34,043 nucleotides of DNA from Lachnospiraceae bacterium. Lineage in GTDB: Bacteria; Bacillota; Clostridia; Lachnospirales; Lachnospiraceae. This document shows, in pieces, positions 16,676-25,052 of the stretch (positions within the stretch are counted from its first letter, which is position 1; each line of letters opens with the position of its first letter). The DNA is taken from assembly GCA_017440045.1 (NCBI GenBank), contig JAFSIA010000043.1:1-34043 (forward strand), written 5' to 3'. The position numbers and the translations under genes were made by a program. Under the pieces are notes generated by a model. The model was given only the letters and a program-made list of their open reading frames with translations. It searched no databases and had not been told where the DNA came from.

Positions 16676-17523
16676 AGTACTATGTTCATTCCAGTACTTA
16701 TGTATTCTACCTTGTCTCCCATATATTTCTTAATCAGTTCAAAGGCCGGAATACCTGTACAATGACCTGTGTATAGTTTTTTTAAATCACTTTTAATGAG
16801 ATAATCTGCCATTTTCTGAACCTCCTCCTCAGAGAATGTGCAGATTTCTACATCTCCCGCCTTTCCCTTCATATGAAGACCGCCAAAGAATGCCAGCAGC
16901 TTTTTGTCATTTCCAAAATACTCATAAATCTCATCAATAATATTTACTATACCACCATGAGAGCAGCTGTTAAATATTATTAGCCCATTCTTTGTATCAA
17001 ACACCAAGCTATGCTCGTGGGAAAAATCATCCGGTACATACTGACCTTCTATCATTTTATACAGCTTAGCCCTCTGTCCGATTTCTCGTAAATCCTTTGC
17101 ACTATGAGGTATGACATATATATCCTTCGCAATCTGTGTAATACCATCTAAAAAAATGAAATTATCTCTATACTTAGGGTACACATTTTCCGGTATACCT
17201 ATCTCATGAATGGTGCCACCTGATGTCGAAAAATATTTGTCCTTCGCCGTATTCATAGCATAAATTTTTTTGTCTGAATTCCTGCTCAAATATGTTCCAA
17301 AGCCACCGGAATGGTCATAGTGACCATGGGATAACACACAAAAATCCGCCCCATCCACATCTATGCCCATAACATCAGCATTTCCTATAAATGCATCCGT
17401 TGTTCCTGCATCTAAAAGAATTTTTTTGTCCTCGAATTCTATAAAAAAACTTAAGCCATGTTCTGCCACAAGACCTTTATTACTTTCGCTTAATGTGTTT
17501 TCTATCAATACACTAACTCTCAT
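16672..17523 (-). CDS. MBL-fold metallo-hydrolase
   Basis: A 283-residue metallo-beta-lactamase-fold protein with the metal-binding SHGHYDHSGG motif (about 72-81), a second histidine in NSCSHGG, and GLHMKGKAG near the C-terminal metal site. The family layout matches proteins annotated as 7,8-dihydropterin-6-methyl-4-aminobenzene-phosphate synthase-like; the true substrate is unknown. The start at 17523 is supported by GGAG 9 nt upstream, which lies inside the end of the preceding lipoprotein gene. The two are separated by only 5 nt and are probably co-translated. Confidence 0.85.
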   Translation of the reverse strand: MRVSVLIENTLSESNKGLVAEHGLSFFIEFEDKKILLDAGTTDAFIGNADVMGIDVDGADFCVLSHGHYDHSGGFGTYLSRNSDKKIYAMNTAKDKYFSTSGGTIHEIGIPENVYPKYRDNFIFLDGITQIAKDIYVIPHSAKDLREIGQRAKLYKMIEGQYVPDDFSHEHSLVFDTKNGLIIFNSCSHGGIVNIIDEIYEYFGNDKKLLAFFGGLHMKGKAGDVEICTFSEEEVQKMADYLIKSDLKKLYTGHCTGIPAFELIKKYMGDKVEYISTGMNIVL

Positions 17524-17528
17524 AAATA

Positions 17529-19586
17529 TTACTCCGCCATACGTAGACATATTTCATAATATTGCCCTTCATAGTAACTAACAATATCCACTGCCACCGG
17601 GCATCCAGTTGCTGCTACCATTTGAATTACAGCATCCTCGCTAAGCTGGCTACTCGTATCTAAAATCCAAAATCTAGAATTTGCCAGCTTTCCTTTACCA
17701 ATAGCAGCTTCTATATCAGTTTTCAAACCGGCACTATCCGTTGATATGTATTTATCTTCCTCTATACCTTCTACGTAAATTATTATAAAGTTATAATGTT
17801 CACCATATGAATATTTTAAAGTGTAATTTGATTCAGCTTGCAACTTTAACAGCTTGACATTTTCACTTGCCTCATCATTGTAGGTACAAATCCACTCTGT
17901 AGATAATTTTTCTATACCTTCCTGCTGTATGAGCTTTGCCAAATCGCCTCCATTTTCAACAAAATATACACCTTTTATCTCACTTATTACAAATTTAACC
18001 ACATTACTGCATGCGACTTTTATATACGAATAAACATTATAACCCTTTGGTATCAAAGCCTTTGCCAGCAGTTCATTCATCTGACTCTCATTTGTAATTC
18101 CTGTTGCTTTATACCATATTTCTTTACTTTTTAAAGAATTAATTGTGTTGTTCTTTAAATATGTTGCTATCTCTGTTAAATCACTTACAATAAACACATT
18201 TTCCGGTCTCTGTATAGTGAATTCAACTTTTCCATCTTTGATTTCTGTACGTGCGTAAAGCTCAACCATATGCCCTGTATCATACAGCGCTCCGTCAATT
18301 AACTGATTAATATTTTCTTCTGTGGCAGTATCATCATAATACCAGAATTCTAAGTCATTCCATTTTGATTTGTTTGCATCTAAGATTTCTTTTAAATCAG
18401 TTAACTTAGTTAAGCAATATACATTTTCTTTTCTCTCTATTCTATATTTTATTATATTTCCACTTTCAGATGTATACGCTACCCACAATGGCTTTTTTGT
18501 CTTAGTTATGGCTGATGTAATTTCATCCCAATAATCATCGGTTTTATTTACCGAGAGAATATCAAATGTTTCTATTCCTTCCCCAACCACATCTGCAACA
18601 AGCTCATCGAATGAAGTTGATGAATCAGCATATACTGCCTTTACATCTCTACTAATATTTGCCAGTGCTTTCGCCAATTCTTTTGCATCATAGTCCTTAG
18701 GACACTTTGCAATATCAGGGGTATTTGGCTTATGATCTTTATTTAACGTTGCATCTGAAACAAGACAATATGTGTACCCATTATACATATTGTCGTTTTC
18801 ATCTTTTCCCTCAGATGCCGGATCATCCCAAGTAGTATCAACATTGTACCAGACACCCTGAATCTTTACCTGATTCCAGCCATGACTCTGATATCCGGCA
18901 CCGGAGCCATTGTCAGCTGTACCTGATATATACTTAACCTCAAGGTCAACTGCACTAGCTAATTCATAAAATGCCAAAGCATATCCCGCACACACAGCAC
19001 GACCTGTTTTTAATGCTCCAAGAGCTGTATAGCTCTCCGCTGGAATAGTACCTGCCAAATAATTGCTATAATCATAATCAATATTGTATGTAATATAATC
19101 ATGAATAGCCAATGCTCTTTCAAGCTCAGTCATACCAGGCTTTATAATTTTATTTAGAATATTATCCACTATAGCTTTAAGATCTGATTCTTCAGATATC
19201 TCTGGCTTCTTTGTGGTAGTCTCCTCCTCTTTTTCAGTGGAAGACTCCTTCGTTGTTTCCTGCTGCTTTGTTGTTTCACCATTTGGCTTCTTTGTTGTTT
19301 CTGTCTGATTATCAGCAGTTGAAGAACCTGTTGACTGTTCAGCTCTATTTTCTGTCGTAGCTTCCTCAAGAGGATTTTTTGTTTCAACAGAGGCACTGCT
19401 TCCATCATTTCCTTCAGTAGTCTTGCTGGTAGCGATTTCTATTTTGACAGGTTTTGTACTTTCTGTCGCACTTTTTTCTGCGGCTGTTGTTGTATTACTT
19501 TCATCTGTTGCATTGCTACACGCGCCTAATGATAATACAAGTGATAATGCAACCGTAGAAAGCTTTATGTACTTTCTAAGTTTCAT
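17529..19586 (-). CDS. surface lipoprotein with transglutaminase-like domain and C-terminal repeats
   Basis: A 685-residue exported lipoprotein: signal peptide with lipobox LGAC (Cys23), a Thr/Ser/Glu/Lys-rich linker (about 24-130), then a transglutaminase-like cysteine domain (about 135-260) with Cys199 in RAVCAGYA, His235 in QSHGWNQV and Asp250 in YNVDTTWDD, a complete triad. Residues about 290-685 form four or more diverged repeats of about 90-100 residues, each with a VY/VF..LTDL-like start and a WY or FW core. The linker would carry the enzyme out of the cell wall. Such domains act as proteases or cross-linkers, and which applies is unknown. AAAGGAG precedes the start. Confidence 0.87.
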   Translation of the reverse strand: MKLRKYIKLSTVALSLVLSLGACSNATDESNTTTAAEKSATESTKPVKIEIATSKTTEGNDGSSASVETKNPLEEATTENRAEQSTGSSTADNQTETTKKPNGETTKQQETTKESSTEKEEETTTKKPEISEESDLKAIVDNILNKIIKPGMTELERALAIHDYITYNIDYDYSNYLAGTIPAESYTALGALKTGRAVCAGYALAFYELASAVDLEVKYISGTADNGSGAGYQSHGWNQVKIQGVWYNVDTTWDDPASEGKDENDNMYNGYTYCLVSDATLNKDHKPNTPDIAKCPKDYDAKELAKALANISRDVKAVYADSSTSFDELVADVVGEGIETFDILSVNKTDDYWDEITSAITKTKKPLWVAYTSESGNIIKYRIERKENVYCLTKLTDLKEILDANKSKWNDLEFWYYDDTATEENINQLIDGALYDTGHMVELYARTEIKDGKVEFTIQRPENVFIVSDLTEIATYLKNNTINSLKSKEIWYKATGITNESQMNELLAKALIPKGYNVYSYIKVACSNVVKFVISEIKGVYFVENGGDLAKLIQQEGIEKLSTEWICTYNDEASENVKLLKLQAESNYTLKYSYGEHYNFIIIYVEGIEEDKYISTDSAGLKTDIEAAIGKGKLANSRFWILDTSSQLSEDAVIQMVAATGCPVAVDIVSYYEGQYYEICLRMAE

Positions 19587-19679
19587 ATTAAAGTCTCCTT
19601 TAAAGATTCCTAATTCTATTTAATTATTTCACCCTTATATCTAGGGTCATTATACTAACTTTTCCATTATTTGTCAAAA

Positions 19680-19705
19680 AAGTCGCAGTTTTTAAACTGC
19701 GACTT
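19680..19705 (-). terminator. intrinsic terminator after the GNAT gene
   Basis: A near-perfect hairpin (AAGTCGCAGTTT at 19680-19691 with AAACTGCGACTT at 19694-19705) followed on the minus strand by a run of six T. It ends the leftward acetyltransferase transcript. Confidence 0.88.
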
Positions 19706-19713
19706 CCTATAAA

Positions 19714-20310
19714 TTATTTTTTTGTACATTTTTCTACGGAGCTTATATCTAAATCCTTAAACTTTATGACTGATGGCTGATTATCAATATGTTCTCCAAT
19801 AAACTTTTCCATCCATATCATATTATACCAACGATTACATTTATATCCACACTTATAAAATTCCCCAACTAATCTGTAGCCCATCTTTTCATGAAAATAC
19901 GTACTATCCTTATTGAGATACTCATCATCCTCATCAATATATGCTATGCAGGCATTAAGATTTAGTATGTTCTGCAGCTTAAGTATATCCTCAAGCACTC
20001 TATATAATTCCCTACCAATACCTCTGCCTTTATAATCCTTATGGACATATATTGAAGTTTCCACACACCAGTCATAGGCTGGTCTGTTTTTAAACTGTCC
20101 GGCATATGCATAACCTACTATTTTCCCATCCATCTCCATAACGATGTATGGGTATTCTTCAATTATTTTTTTCATACGCTCTTCAAATTCTGCCAAAGTA
20201 GGCACATCATATTCGAAGGTTATAGCTGTATTTTCTACATAATATGAATATATTTCAAGTAACTCTTCTGCATCTTTAATGCACGCAACACGTATATTGT
20301 AATCGTTCAT
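19714..20310 (-). CDS. GNAT family N-acetyltransferase (phosphinothricin-acetyltransferase-like)
   Basis: A 198-residue acetyl-CoA-dependent acetyltransferase. The acetyl-CoA-binding motif is HKDYKGRGIGRELY (about 92-105), and the N-terminal YYVENTAITFEYDVP and later FHEKMGYRLVGEFYKCGYK blocks match the Pat/bar-like branch that acetylates small amines or amino acids. The real acceptor is unknown. A C-terminal extension of about 25 residues lies beyond the fold. It starts 20 nt after the prenyltransferase-like gene and is last before a strong terminator. Confidence 0.88.
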   Translation of the reverse strand: MNDYNIRVACIKDAEELLEIYSYYVENTAITFEYDVPTLAEFEERMKKIIEEYPYIVMEMDGKIVGYAYAGQFKNRPAYDWCVETSIYVHKDYKGRGIGRELYRVLEDILKLQNILNLNACIAYIDEDDEYLNKDSTYFHEKMGYRLVGEFYKCGYKCNRWYNMIWMEKFIGEHIDNQPSVIKFKDLDISSVEKCTKK

Positions 20311-20330
20311 ATCTTATCATTCCTTTGACC

Positions 20331-20951
20331 TTATCCACCTAATGTAACATCCTGCTTAGAGTACCAATCCAACGCGTTTACAAAATCTTCATCCCTATAA
20401 TCAGGCCAATAATGGTCTACTATATAAAAATCTGAGTATACGCTTTGTATAGGCAGAAAACCTGACAATCTCCGCATTCCTCCCCATCTGATTATCAAAT
20501 CTATTCTTGAAATGTCAGATGAATGTGGCTTTCCATCCTCCTTCATATGAGATAAATCCCATTGCCATCCATAGTTTACCAAAAAATTAACTTTAATTCC
20601 ACCACCATTTACCGGTGTCCTTTTTGTATACATTTTTAGCTGCTCAGGAAAACACTTTGACTGACTATTGCCAATCACCAACAAATCAGCACCTTCTCTT
20701 GTCAGTAGGTCTACTGCTTCTACGCACGCTCTCTTAAAAGCCTTAAACTGTTCTGCCGGACGCTTACAATTATCTACTGTAAAGCCATAATATGTTATCT
20801 CATCTACTCCCATATTTTTTGCAATTTTAAGCAGCTTCAACCCTGGCAGCAGACCATGCTCATAACCATCCTGCTTGTTCATCCCTCGCTCTGATGCCCA
20901 TCGACGATTTCCATCAGGAATAATTCCAATATGTTTTGGACTATTTTTCAT
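20331..20951 (-). CDS. shortened cis-prenyltransferase (undecaprenyl diphosphate synthase family)
   Basis: A 206-residue member of the cis-prenyltransferase family, which condenses isopentenyl diphosphate onto allylic primers in cell-wall lipid synthesis. The N-terminal GIIPDGNRRWA motif with the catalytic Asp is intact, as is YYGFTVDNCKRP. About 35-40 residues are missing between NYGW and IDLIIR compared with standard UppS (about 240-250 residues), and the usual RTSGEQRISNF is altered to RWGGMRRLSGF. A housekeeping UppS is expected elsewhere, so this is probably a diverged paralogue of unknown product. Confidence 0.8.
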   Translation of the reverse strand: MKNSPKHIGIIPDGNRRWASERGMNKQDGYEHGLLPGLKLLKIAKNMGVDEITYYGFTVDNCKRPAEQFKAFKRACVEAVDLLTREGADLLVIGNSQSKCFPEQLKMYTKRTPVNGGGIKVNFLVNYGWQWDLSHMKEDGKPHSSDISRIDLIIRWGGMRRLSGFLPIQSVYSDFYIVDHYWPDYRDEDFVNALDWYSKQDVTLGG

Positions 20952-21038
20952 TATTTTATCCTGCTCTTTCTAGTGACTCTTTCACCTTTTTACAGGATAG
21001 CTTTTCCAAAAATGATTGCATATATTCCAAACATATCT

Positions 21039-21806
21039 TTAATCCGATATTCTTACTGCCAACTCTAACGCAAGCTGTGAAAACATATCCATTCCCTCAA
21101 GCTCGTCACCTTCGCCAAGACTCCTTCTATCCCATTCTTCACCATCTAAGTTGTCTGCGGCATGTAAGAACTGGAATAACTCCTTTCCACGAAACTGCGC
21201 TACAGCTGACAACGCCGAGCACTCCATCTCCACGCAGATACATCCCTGTTCCTTTCGCTTCTCCATTTTCGCTCTGGTCTCGCGATAAAAGCCATCAGTG
21301 GTCCATGTCTTACCAATTATGTATGGACACTTCACTTCATCAAGTAGGCTTGTAAACTCTGGTATGTACTTAGGATTAACCTGCATTTCATCTGACGCTG
21401 GCAGATAGTGATAGCTAAGACCTTCGTCTCTCACTGCCATATCTGGAACTATAATTGCCATATCCTCTATACTTTTATCAAGCACTCCACATGAGCCAAA
21501 TACAACTACCTTTTCTATTCCCAATGCAAATGTTTCTTCCAATTGTCCTGCTGCTCCTGCCGCTCCCATATCTATCATAAATAGGGCAATATCTTTATTC
21601 TTATATCTAACCTTATATACAGGAAACTTTCCGTTGGCGTTTGATGTCTCTGCAATCTGTTCAGCCTTAAGACACTCTATCATTCTCTCAAATGATTTAT
21701 GAAAAAAACACGTTACTGCCACCTTAGGCATTCCTTCTAGCTTTTCCACAAAGTTCCATGGACTAATTATTGCTTCCTTGTCAAAATCAAATTCACTTAA
21801 TATCAT
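21039..21806 (-). CDS. nucleoside phosphorylase family protein (uridine phosphorylase-like)
   Basis: A 255-residue member of the PNP/UDP family, which splits nucleosides with phosphate to free base and ribose-1-phosphate. Visible blocks are VVVFGSCGVLD (phosphate/base site), WTTDGFYRET and the ribose-binding CVEMECSALSAVA. The start at 21806 with AAGGTGG 8 nt upstream is preferred over the GTG at 21818, which lies within that ribosome binding site. It follows the MerR-methyltransferase gene by 43 nt. Base preference cannot be read from these motifs; the ME.SAL form favours uridine-type enzymes. Confidence 0.83.
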   Translation of the reverse strand: MILSEFDFDKEAIISPWNFVEKLEGMPKVAVTCFFHKSFERMIECLKAEQIAETSNANGKFPVYKVRYKNKDIALFMIDMGAAGAAGQLEETFALGIEKVVVFGSCGVLDKSIEDMAIIVPDMAVRDEGLSYHYLPASDEMQVNPKYIPEFTSLLDEVKCPYIIGKTWTTDGFYRETRAKMEKRKEQGCICVEMECSALSAVAQFRGKELFQFLHAADNLDGEEWDRRSLGEGDELEGMDMFSQLALELAVRISD

Positions 21807-21849
21807 ATATGCCACCACCTTATACTATATTTTTTATCATTAATGTTCA

Positions 21850-23031
21850 TCATTTCTTACAATGCCAGAAGGCAGAGTCTGTATCTATAACAAGTTCTCC
21901 ACGCTCTTCTATAAGAGTTGCAAAATATCCCTTTATCTTGCCCTCATTATCAGCAATATACTTCTTATTTTGCGGGTAAGCCTGACGCAATCTGTCAAAC
22001 AATTCCTCTACACTGTCATAGCGCATCCTATTAGTAAGATTTATAATCTGAACCTTAGAGAAATAATTTTCTAATAACTCTCTAAAAGCCTCTTCCTGTT
22101 CCTTCTCTGTATCCATAACTCTTGTTACATATCCTGAACTTAAGCCCATCTTATCAAGGTGCTCTTTCCAAAAGTTATGCTCACAGTCTACCACATAGCC
22201 ATTACAAGAGAACAATCCATTCTTCTTTAAAATGGATGCTACACGCTGTATAAATGTCTCCTTGTCATTGAGAAAACTAAGCAAATAATGGGCGACAACA
22301 TAATCGTATTTCTTGTCTTTTGCCATATTACTCCATATAATCTCATCCTCTATATCACTCCACTGTATATCAATCTCTGCTCCCTCTGAAAGCTCTGATT
22401 TATGCTCTTTTATAAACTCCGCAAAATTATCTGCCCAGCTTCCGTGCAAGTCTACACCTGTGACCTTTACTCCACATGGAATATCTGTCCAGTTATTTCT
22501 CCAAAGCTTTGCAAAACCACATCCCAAATCAAGAATATTTGAATCGGTCTTAATCTCTAGAGAATTGTATATCTTTACATACCAATCTGTACTGTCTGCC
22601 GTGTGCTTCAAAGCATCAAAATGGCGTTCATCTGCACCCTGATCCTCCTGAATCATTCTTGTAATTTCTGCCACACTGTTCCAATCAGGTTGTCCATTAG
22701 CTCTATCAAGAACACTCTTTATACATGATATAGTTTTCTCTATCTCCTGCTTTTTTGCTTCCATAATCTGCAATTGATTATTAAGCGAATCAATTATATT
22801 TTCATTCTTTTCTGCAATGAGATTTTCATGAATCTCCTCCAATGAAAATCCTATATGCTTTAAAGCTATTATTCTCTCGAGAGCCAAAAGAGCTTCTTTA
22901 TCATAAAGTCTGTAATTTCCCTCTGAATATTCTGATGGCTTAAGCAAACCCTTTTCGTCATATAGACGAATTGCCCTTTGAGATACACCTGCCTTCTTTG
23001 CAATTTCTCCTGATGTCATTTTTTTATCCAT
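21850..23031 (-). CDS. MerR regulator fused to a SAM-dependent methyltransferase
   Basis: A 393-residue two-domain protein. Residues 1-70 are a MerR winged helix (MTSGEIAKKAGVSQRAIRLYD...YRLYDKEAL), followed by the dimer coiled coil (about 75-115). Residues about 140-300 form a class I methyltransferase with motif I ILDLGCGFAKLW, motif II VTGVDL and motif IV YDYVVAHYLL. GGAGGTGATT lies directly before two adjacent ATGs (23034 and 23031); I chose the inner for spacing. The promoter at 23053-23083 has the 19-bp spacer typical of MerR-activated genes, so the protein probably controls itself. What it senses or methylates is unknown. Confidence 0.85.
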   Translation of the reverse strand: MDKKMTSGEIAKKAGVSQRAIRLYDEKGLLKPSEYSEGNYRLYDKEALLALERIIALKHIGFSLEEIHENLIAEKNENIIDSLNNQLQIMEAKKQEIEKTISCIKSVLDRANGQPDWNSVAEITRMIQEDQGADERHFDALKHTADSTDWYVKIYNSLEIKTDSNILDLGCGFAKLWRNNWTDIPCGVKVTGVDLHGSWADNFAEFIKEHKSELSEGAEIDIQWSDIEDEIIWSNMAKDKKYDYVVAHYLLSFLNDKETFIQRVASILKKNGLFSCNGYVVDCEHNFWKEHLDKMGLSSGYVTRVMDTEKEQEEAFRELLENYFSKVQIINLTNRMRYDSVEELFDRLRQAYPQNKKYIADNEGKIKGYFATLIEERGELVIDTDSAFWHCKK

Positions 23032-23052
23032 CATAATCACCTCCACGTATCT

Positions 23053-23083
23053 AACGTAATGGATGCCCCAAGGGGAGAGTCAA
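23053..23083 (-). promoter_or_regulatory. MerR-type promoter with 19-bp spacer and dyad
   Basis: Minus strand: -35 TTGACT (23078-23083), a 19-bp spacer containing the dyad CTCCCC-TT-GGGG, and a -10 like TACGTT (23053-23058). The TTGACTCTCCCC start and long spacer are hallmarks of promoters activated by MerR, BmrR and TipA-type proteins. The adjacent gene encodes such a regulator. Confidence 0.75.
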
Positions 23084-23184
23084 TTTTTTTATAAAATATT
23101 TCATAATCATCTATATGTCAATGCTTTTCTGTTATATAGCAATTCAAATGTCGAATAATTTCTTTTGGTTATGAAAATTTTTTG

Positions 23185-23213
23185 TTGACAAATCAAAATG
23201 TCGGGCATATACT
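23185..23213 (+). promoter_or_regulatory. promoter of the T-box-trpB transcript
   Basis: Consensus -35 TTGACA (23185-23190) and -10 TATACT (23208-23213) with a 17-bp spacer. The RNA would begin about 23220, where the T-box leader starts. Confidence 0.88.
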
Positions 23214-23219
23214 TTATCA

Positions 23220-23554
23220 AAACCGATGAGAAAGAGTAAGTAGGTTGTATCACTTTTTCAAAGATTAAAGTTTTGCTTTAATCGAGAACAGAGAGCTGTA
23301 GATGGTGAGATTACAGTGAAAAACATATGACTGAATGGACTTTCGAGGGCAATCAGAAATGAATTTATTTGATTACAAATATTTTCAGAGTATGTGCGAC
23401 GGAGCATGACTCTCCGTAAACAAAGGTCTGCATATGATGGTATGCGTAGAGTGGGCGTATTCTAGATATACGTCAAGCCGGGTGGCACCGCAGGTTGATT
23501 TTACATCCTGTCCCAGCAGTAACTTATCAAATGTTACTTGGGACAGGATTTTTT
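23220..23554 (+). promoter_or_regulatory. tryptophan-specific T-box leader
   Basis: The leader carries the conserved T-box sequence AAGCCGGGTGGCACCGC (23475-23491), and stem I elements (AGAGAGCTG and GGTGAGA near 23290-23312). The specifier loop reads GAATGGAC, with codon TGG (Trp) at 23336-23338. The antiterminator bulge TGGC (23483-23486) would pair with GCCA, fitting a tRNA-Trp with discriminator G. Uncharged tRNA-Trp should stabilise the antiterminator and allow trpB expression when tryptophan is scarce. Confidence 0.93.
23505..23554 (+). terminator. T-box terminator
   Basis: A long stem, ATCCTGTCCCA (23505-23515) with the arm ending GGGACAGGAT (23540-23549), extended inward by AGTAAC/GTTACT. 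It is followed by T6 (23549-23554). Confidence 0.92.
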
Positions 23555-23617
23555 ATTTCCATCAAAATATAAATTCCTTTGTCCCTCCAATAGTTCAAAT
23601 TGAAAGGAGACAAAAAT

Positions 23618-24997
23618 ATGTCAGAAAAGAAAATCCCTTACAAAATCTACTTAGAGGAGCACGAGATGCCAAAGAAATGGTATAACCTTCGTGCTGATAT
23701 GAAAAACAAACCAGCACCCCTTCTTAACCCAGGAACTTTAAAACCTATGACAGCGGATGAACTTGCACCTGTATTTTGCAAGGATTTAATCCTGCAGGAG
23801 CTTGATGATACTACTCCTTACTTTGATATCCCAACAGAGATTCAGGACTTTTACAAAATGTATCGCCCTGCCCCACTGGTTAGAGCATACTGCCTAGAGA
23901 AGCACTTACAGACCCCTGCCAAAATTTATTACAAGTTTGAAGGCAATAACACTAGCGGCAGTCACAAGCTTAACTCTGCTATAGCTCAAGCATATTATGC
24001 TAAAAAGCAAGGCTTAAAAGGTGTAACCACAGAGACTGGAGCTGGTCAATGGGGTACCGCGCTCTCTATGGCATGTTCGTATTTTGACCTTGACTGCAAG
24101 GTATATATGGTAAAGGTATCTTATGAGCAGAAGCCTTTTAGACGTGAGGTTATGCGTACTTATGGCGCATCCGTAACTCCTTCTCCTTCTACGGAAACAA
24201 ATGTAGGACGAAAAATCTTAGAGCAGTTCCCTGGCACTTCAGGTAGCTTAGGTTGTGCCATCTCAGAGGCAGTTGAGGTCGCTACAACATCCGAAGGTTA
24301 CCGCTATGTTTTAGGTAGTGTTCTGAATCAGGTATTGCTCCATCAGTCTGTTATTGGCTTGGAGACAAAGGCGGCTCTTGATAAATATAATATTACACCG
24401 GATATTATTATTGGCTGCGCTGGTGGTGGCTCAAATTTAGGCGGGCTTATTGCACCATTTATGGGTGAAAAGTTAAGAGGCGAAAAGGATTATCGCTTTA
24501 TTGCCGTTGAACCAGCCTCATGTCCTAGTCTTACTCGTGGAAAATATGCTTATGATTTCTGCGATACAGGTATGGTTTGTCCTCTTGCCAAAATGTACAC
24601 TCTGGGCAGCAGCTATATTCCTGCGCCTAATCACGCAGGTGGCTTACGCTACCACGGCATGAGTTCTACTCTGTCACAATTATATGATGATGGTCTCATG
24701 GAGGCTGTCTCTGTTACTCAAACTGATGTCTTTAAGGCTGCCGAAGAATTTGCACGAGTTGAAGGCATTCTCCCAGCTCCTGAGAGCTCACACGCCATCA
24801 AAGTGGCTATAGATGAAGCTTTAAAATGTAAGGACAACGGCGAAGAAAAGACTATCGTATTTGGTCTTACAGGTACTGGATATTTTGATATGATGGCCTA
24901 CGAGAAATTCCACGATGGCAAGATGGAAAACTATATTCCAACAGATGACGAAATCGCAAAAAGCTTAGAAAAGTTACCTGTTATACCTAATATTTAA
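23618..24997 (+). CDS. trpB: stand-alone tryptophan synthase beta chain, TrpB2 type
   Basis: A 459-residue PLP enzyme joining indole and serine to make tryptophan. The PLP lysine lies in SGSHKLNSA, the glycine-rich phosphate site is GCAGGGSNLGG, and the catalytic region reads ETGAGQWG, where Trp in place of His marks the TrpB2 group. Length exceeds that of TrpB1 (about 400). No trpA or other trp gene is near, so it probably uses free indole. The start at 23618 follows AAAGGAG. The Trp T-box shows that the cell treats it as a tryptophan-supply gene. It ends before a hairpin at 25005-25030. Confidence 0.93.
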   Translation: MSEKKIPYKIYLEEHEMPKKWYNLRADMKNKPAPLLNPGTLKPMTADELAPVFCKDLILQELDDTTPYFDIPTEIQDFYKMYRPAPLVRAYCLEKHLQTPAKIYYKFEGNNTSGSHKLNSAIAQAYYAKKQGLKGVTTETGAGQWGTALSMACSYFDLDCKVYMVKVSYEQKPFRREVMRTYGASVTPSPSTETNVGRKILEQFPGTSGSLGCAISEAVEVATTSEGYRYVLGSVLNQVLLHQSVIGLETKAALDKYNITPDIIIGCAGGGSNLGGLIAPFMGEKLRGEKDYRFIAVEPASCPSLTRGKYAYDFCDTGMVCPLAKMYTLGSSYIPAPNHAGGLRYHGMSSTLSQLYDDGLMEAVSVTQTDVFKAAEEFARVEGILPAPESSHAIKVAIDEALKCKDNGEEKTIVFGLTGTGYFDMMAYEKFHDGKMENYIPTDDEIAKSLEKLPVIPNI

Positions 24998-25004
24998 ATA
25001 GTAA

Positions 25005-25030
25005 GGCGGTAAGGGTTAATCCTTACCGCC
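25005..25030. terminator. hairpin terminator between converging trpB and rsgA
   Basis: A perfect 10-bp stem GGCGGTAAGG/CCTTACCGCC (25005-25014 with 25021-25030) and a 6-nt loop. A T-rich stretch (AATATTTTTA) follows on the plus strand. It may act for both converging genes. Confidence 0.8.
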
Positions 25031-25052
25031 AATATTTTTATCATTAAATTGT

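Noticed and set aside
19169-19408. A basic, Gln- and Lys-rich 79-codon minus-strand frame
   Set aside because: It is a shifted reading of the low-complexity linker of the lipoprotein gene.
23434-23685. An 83-codon plus-strand frame
   Set aside because: It runs through the T-box and terminator into trpB in another frame; the RNA structure explains the sequence.
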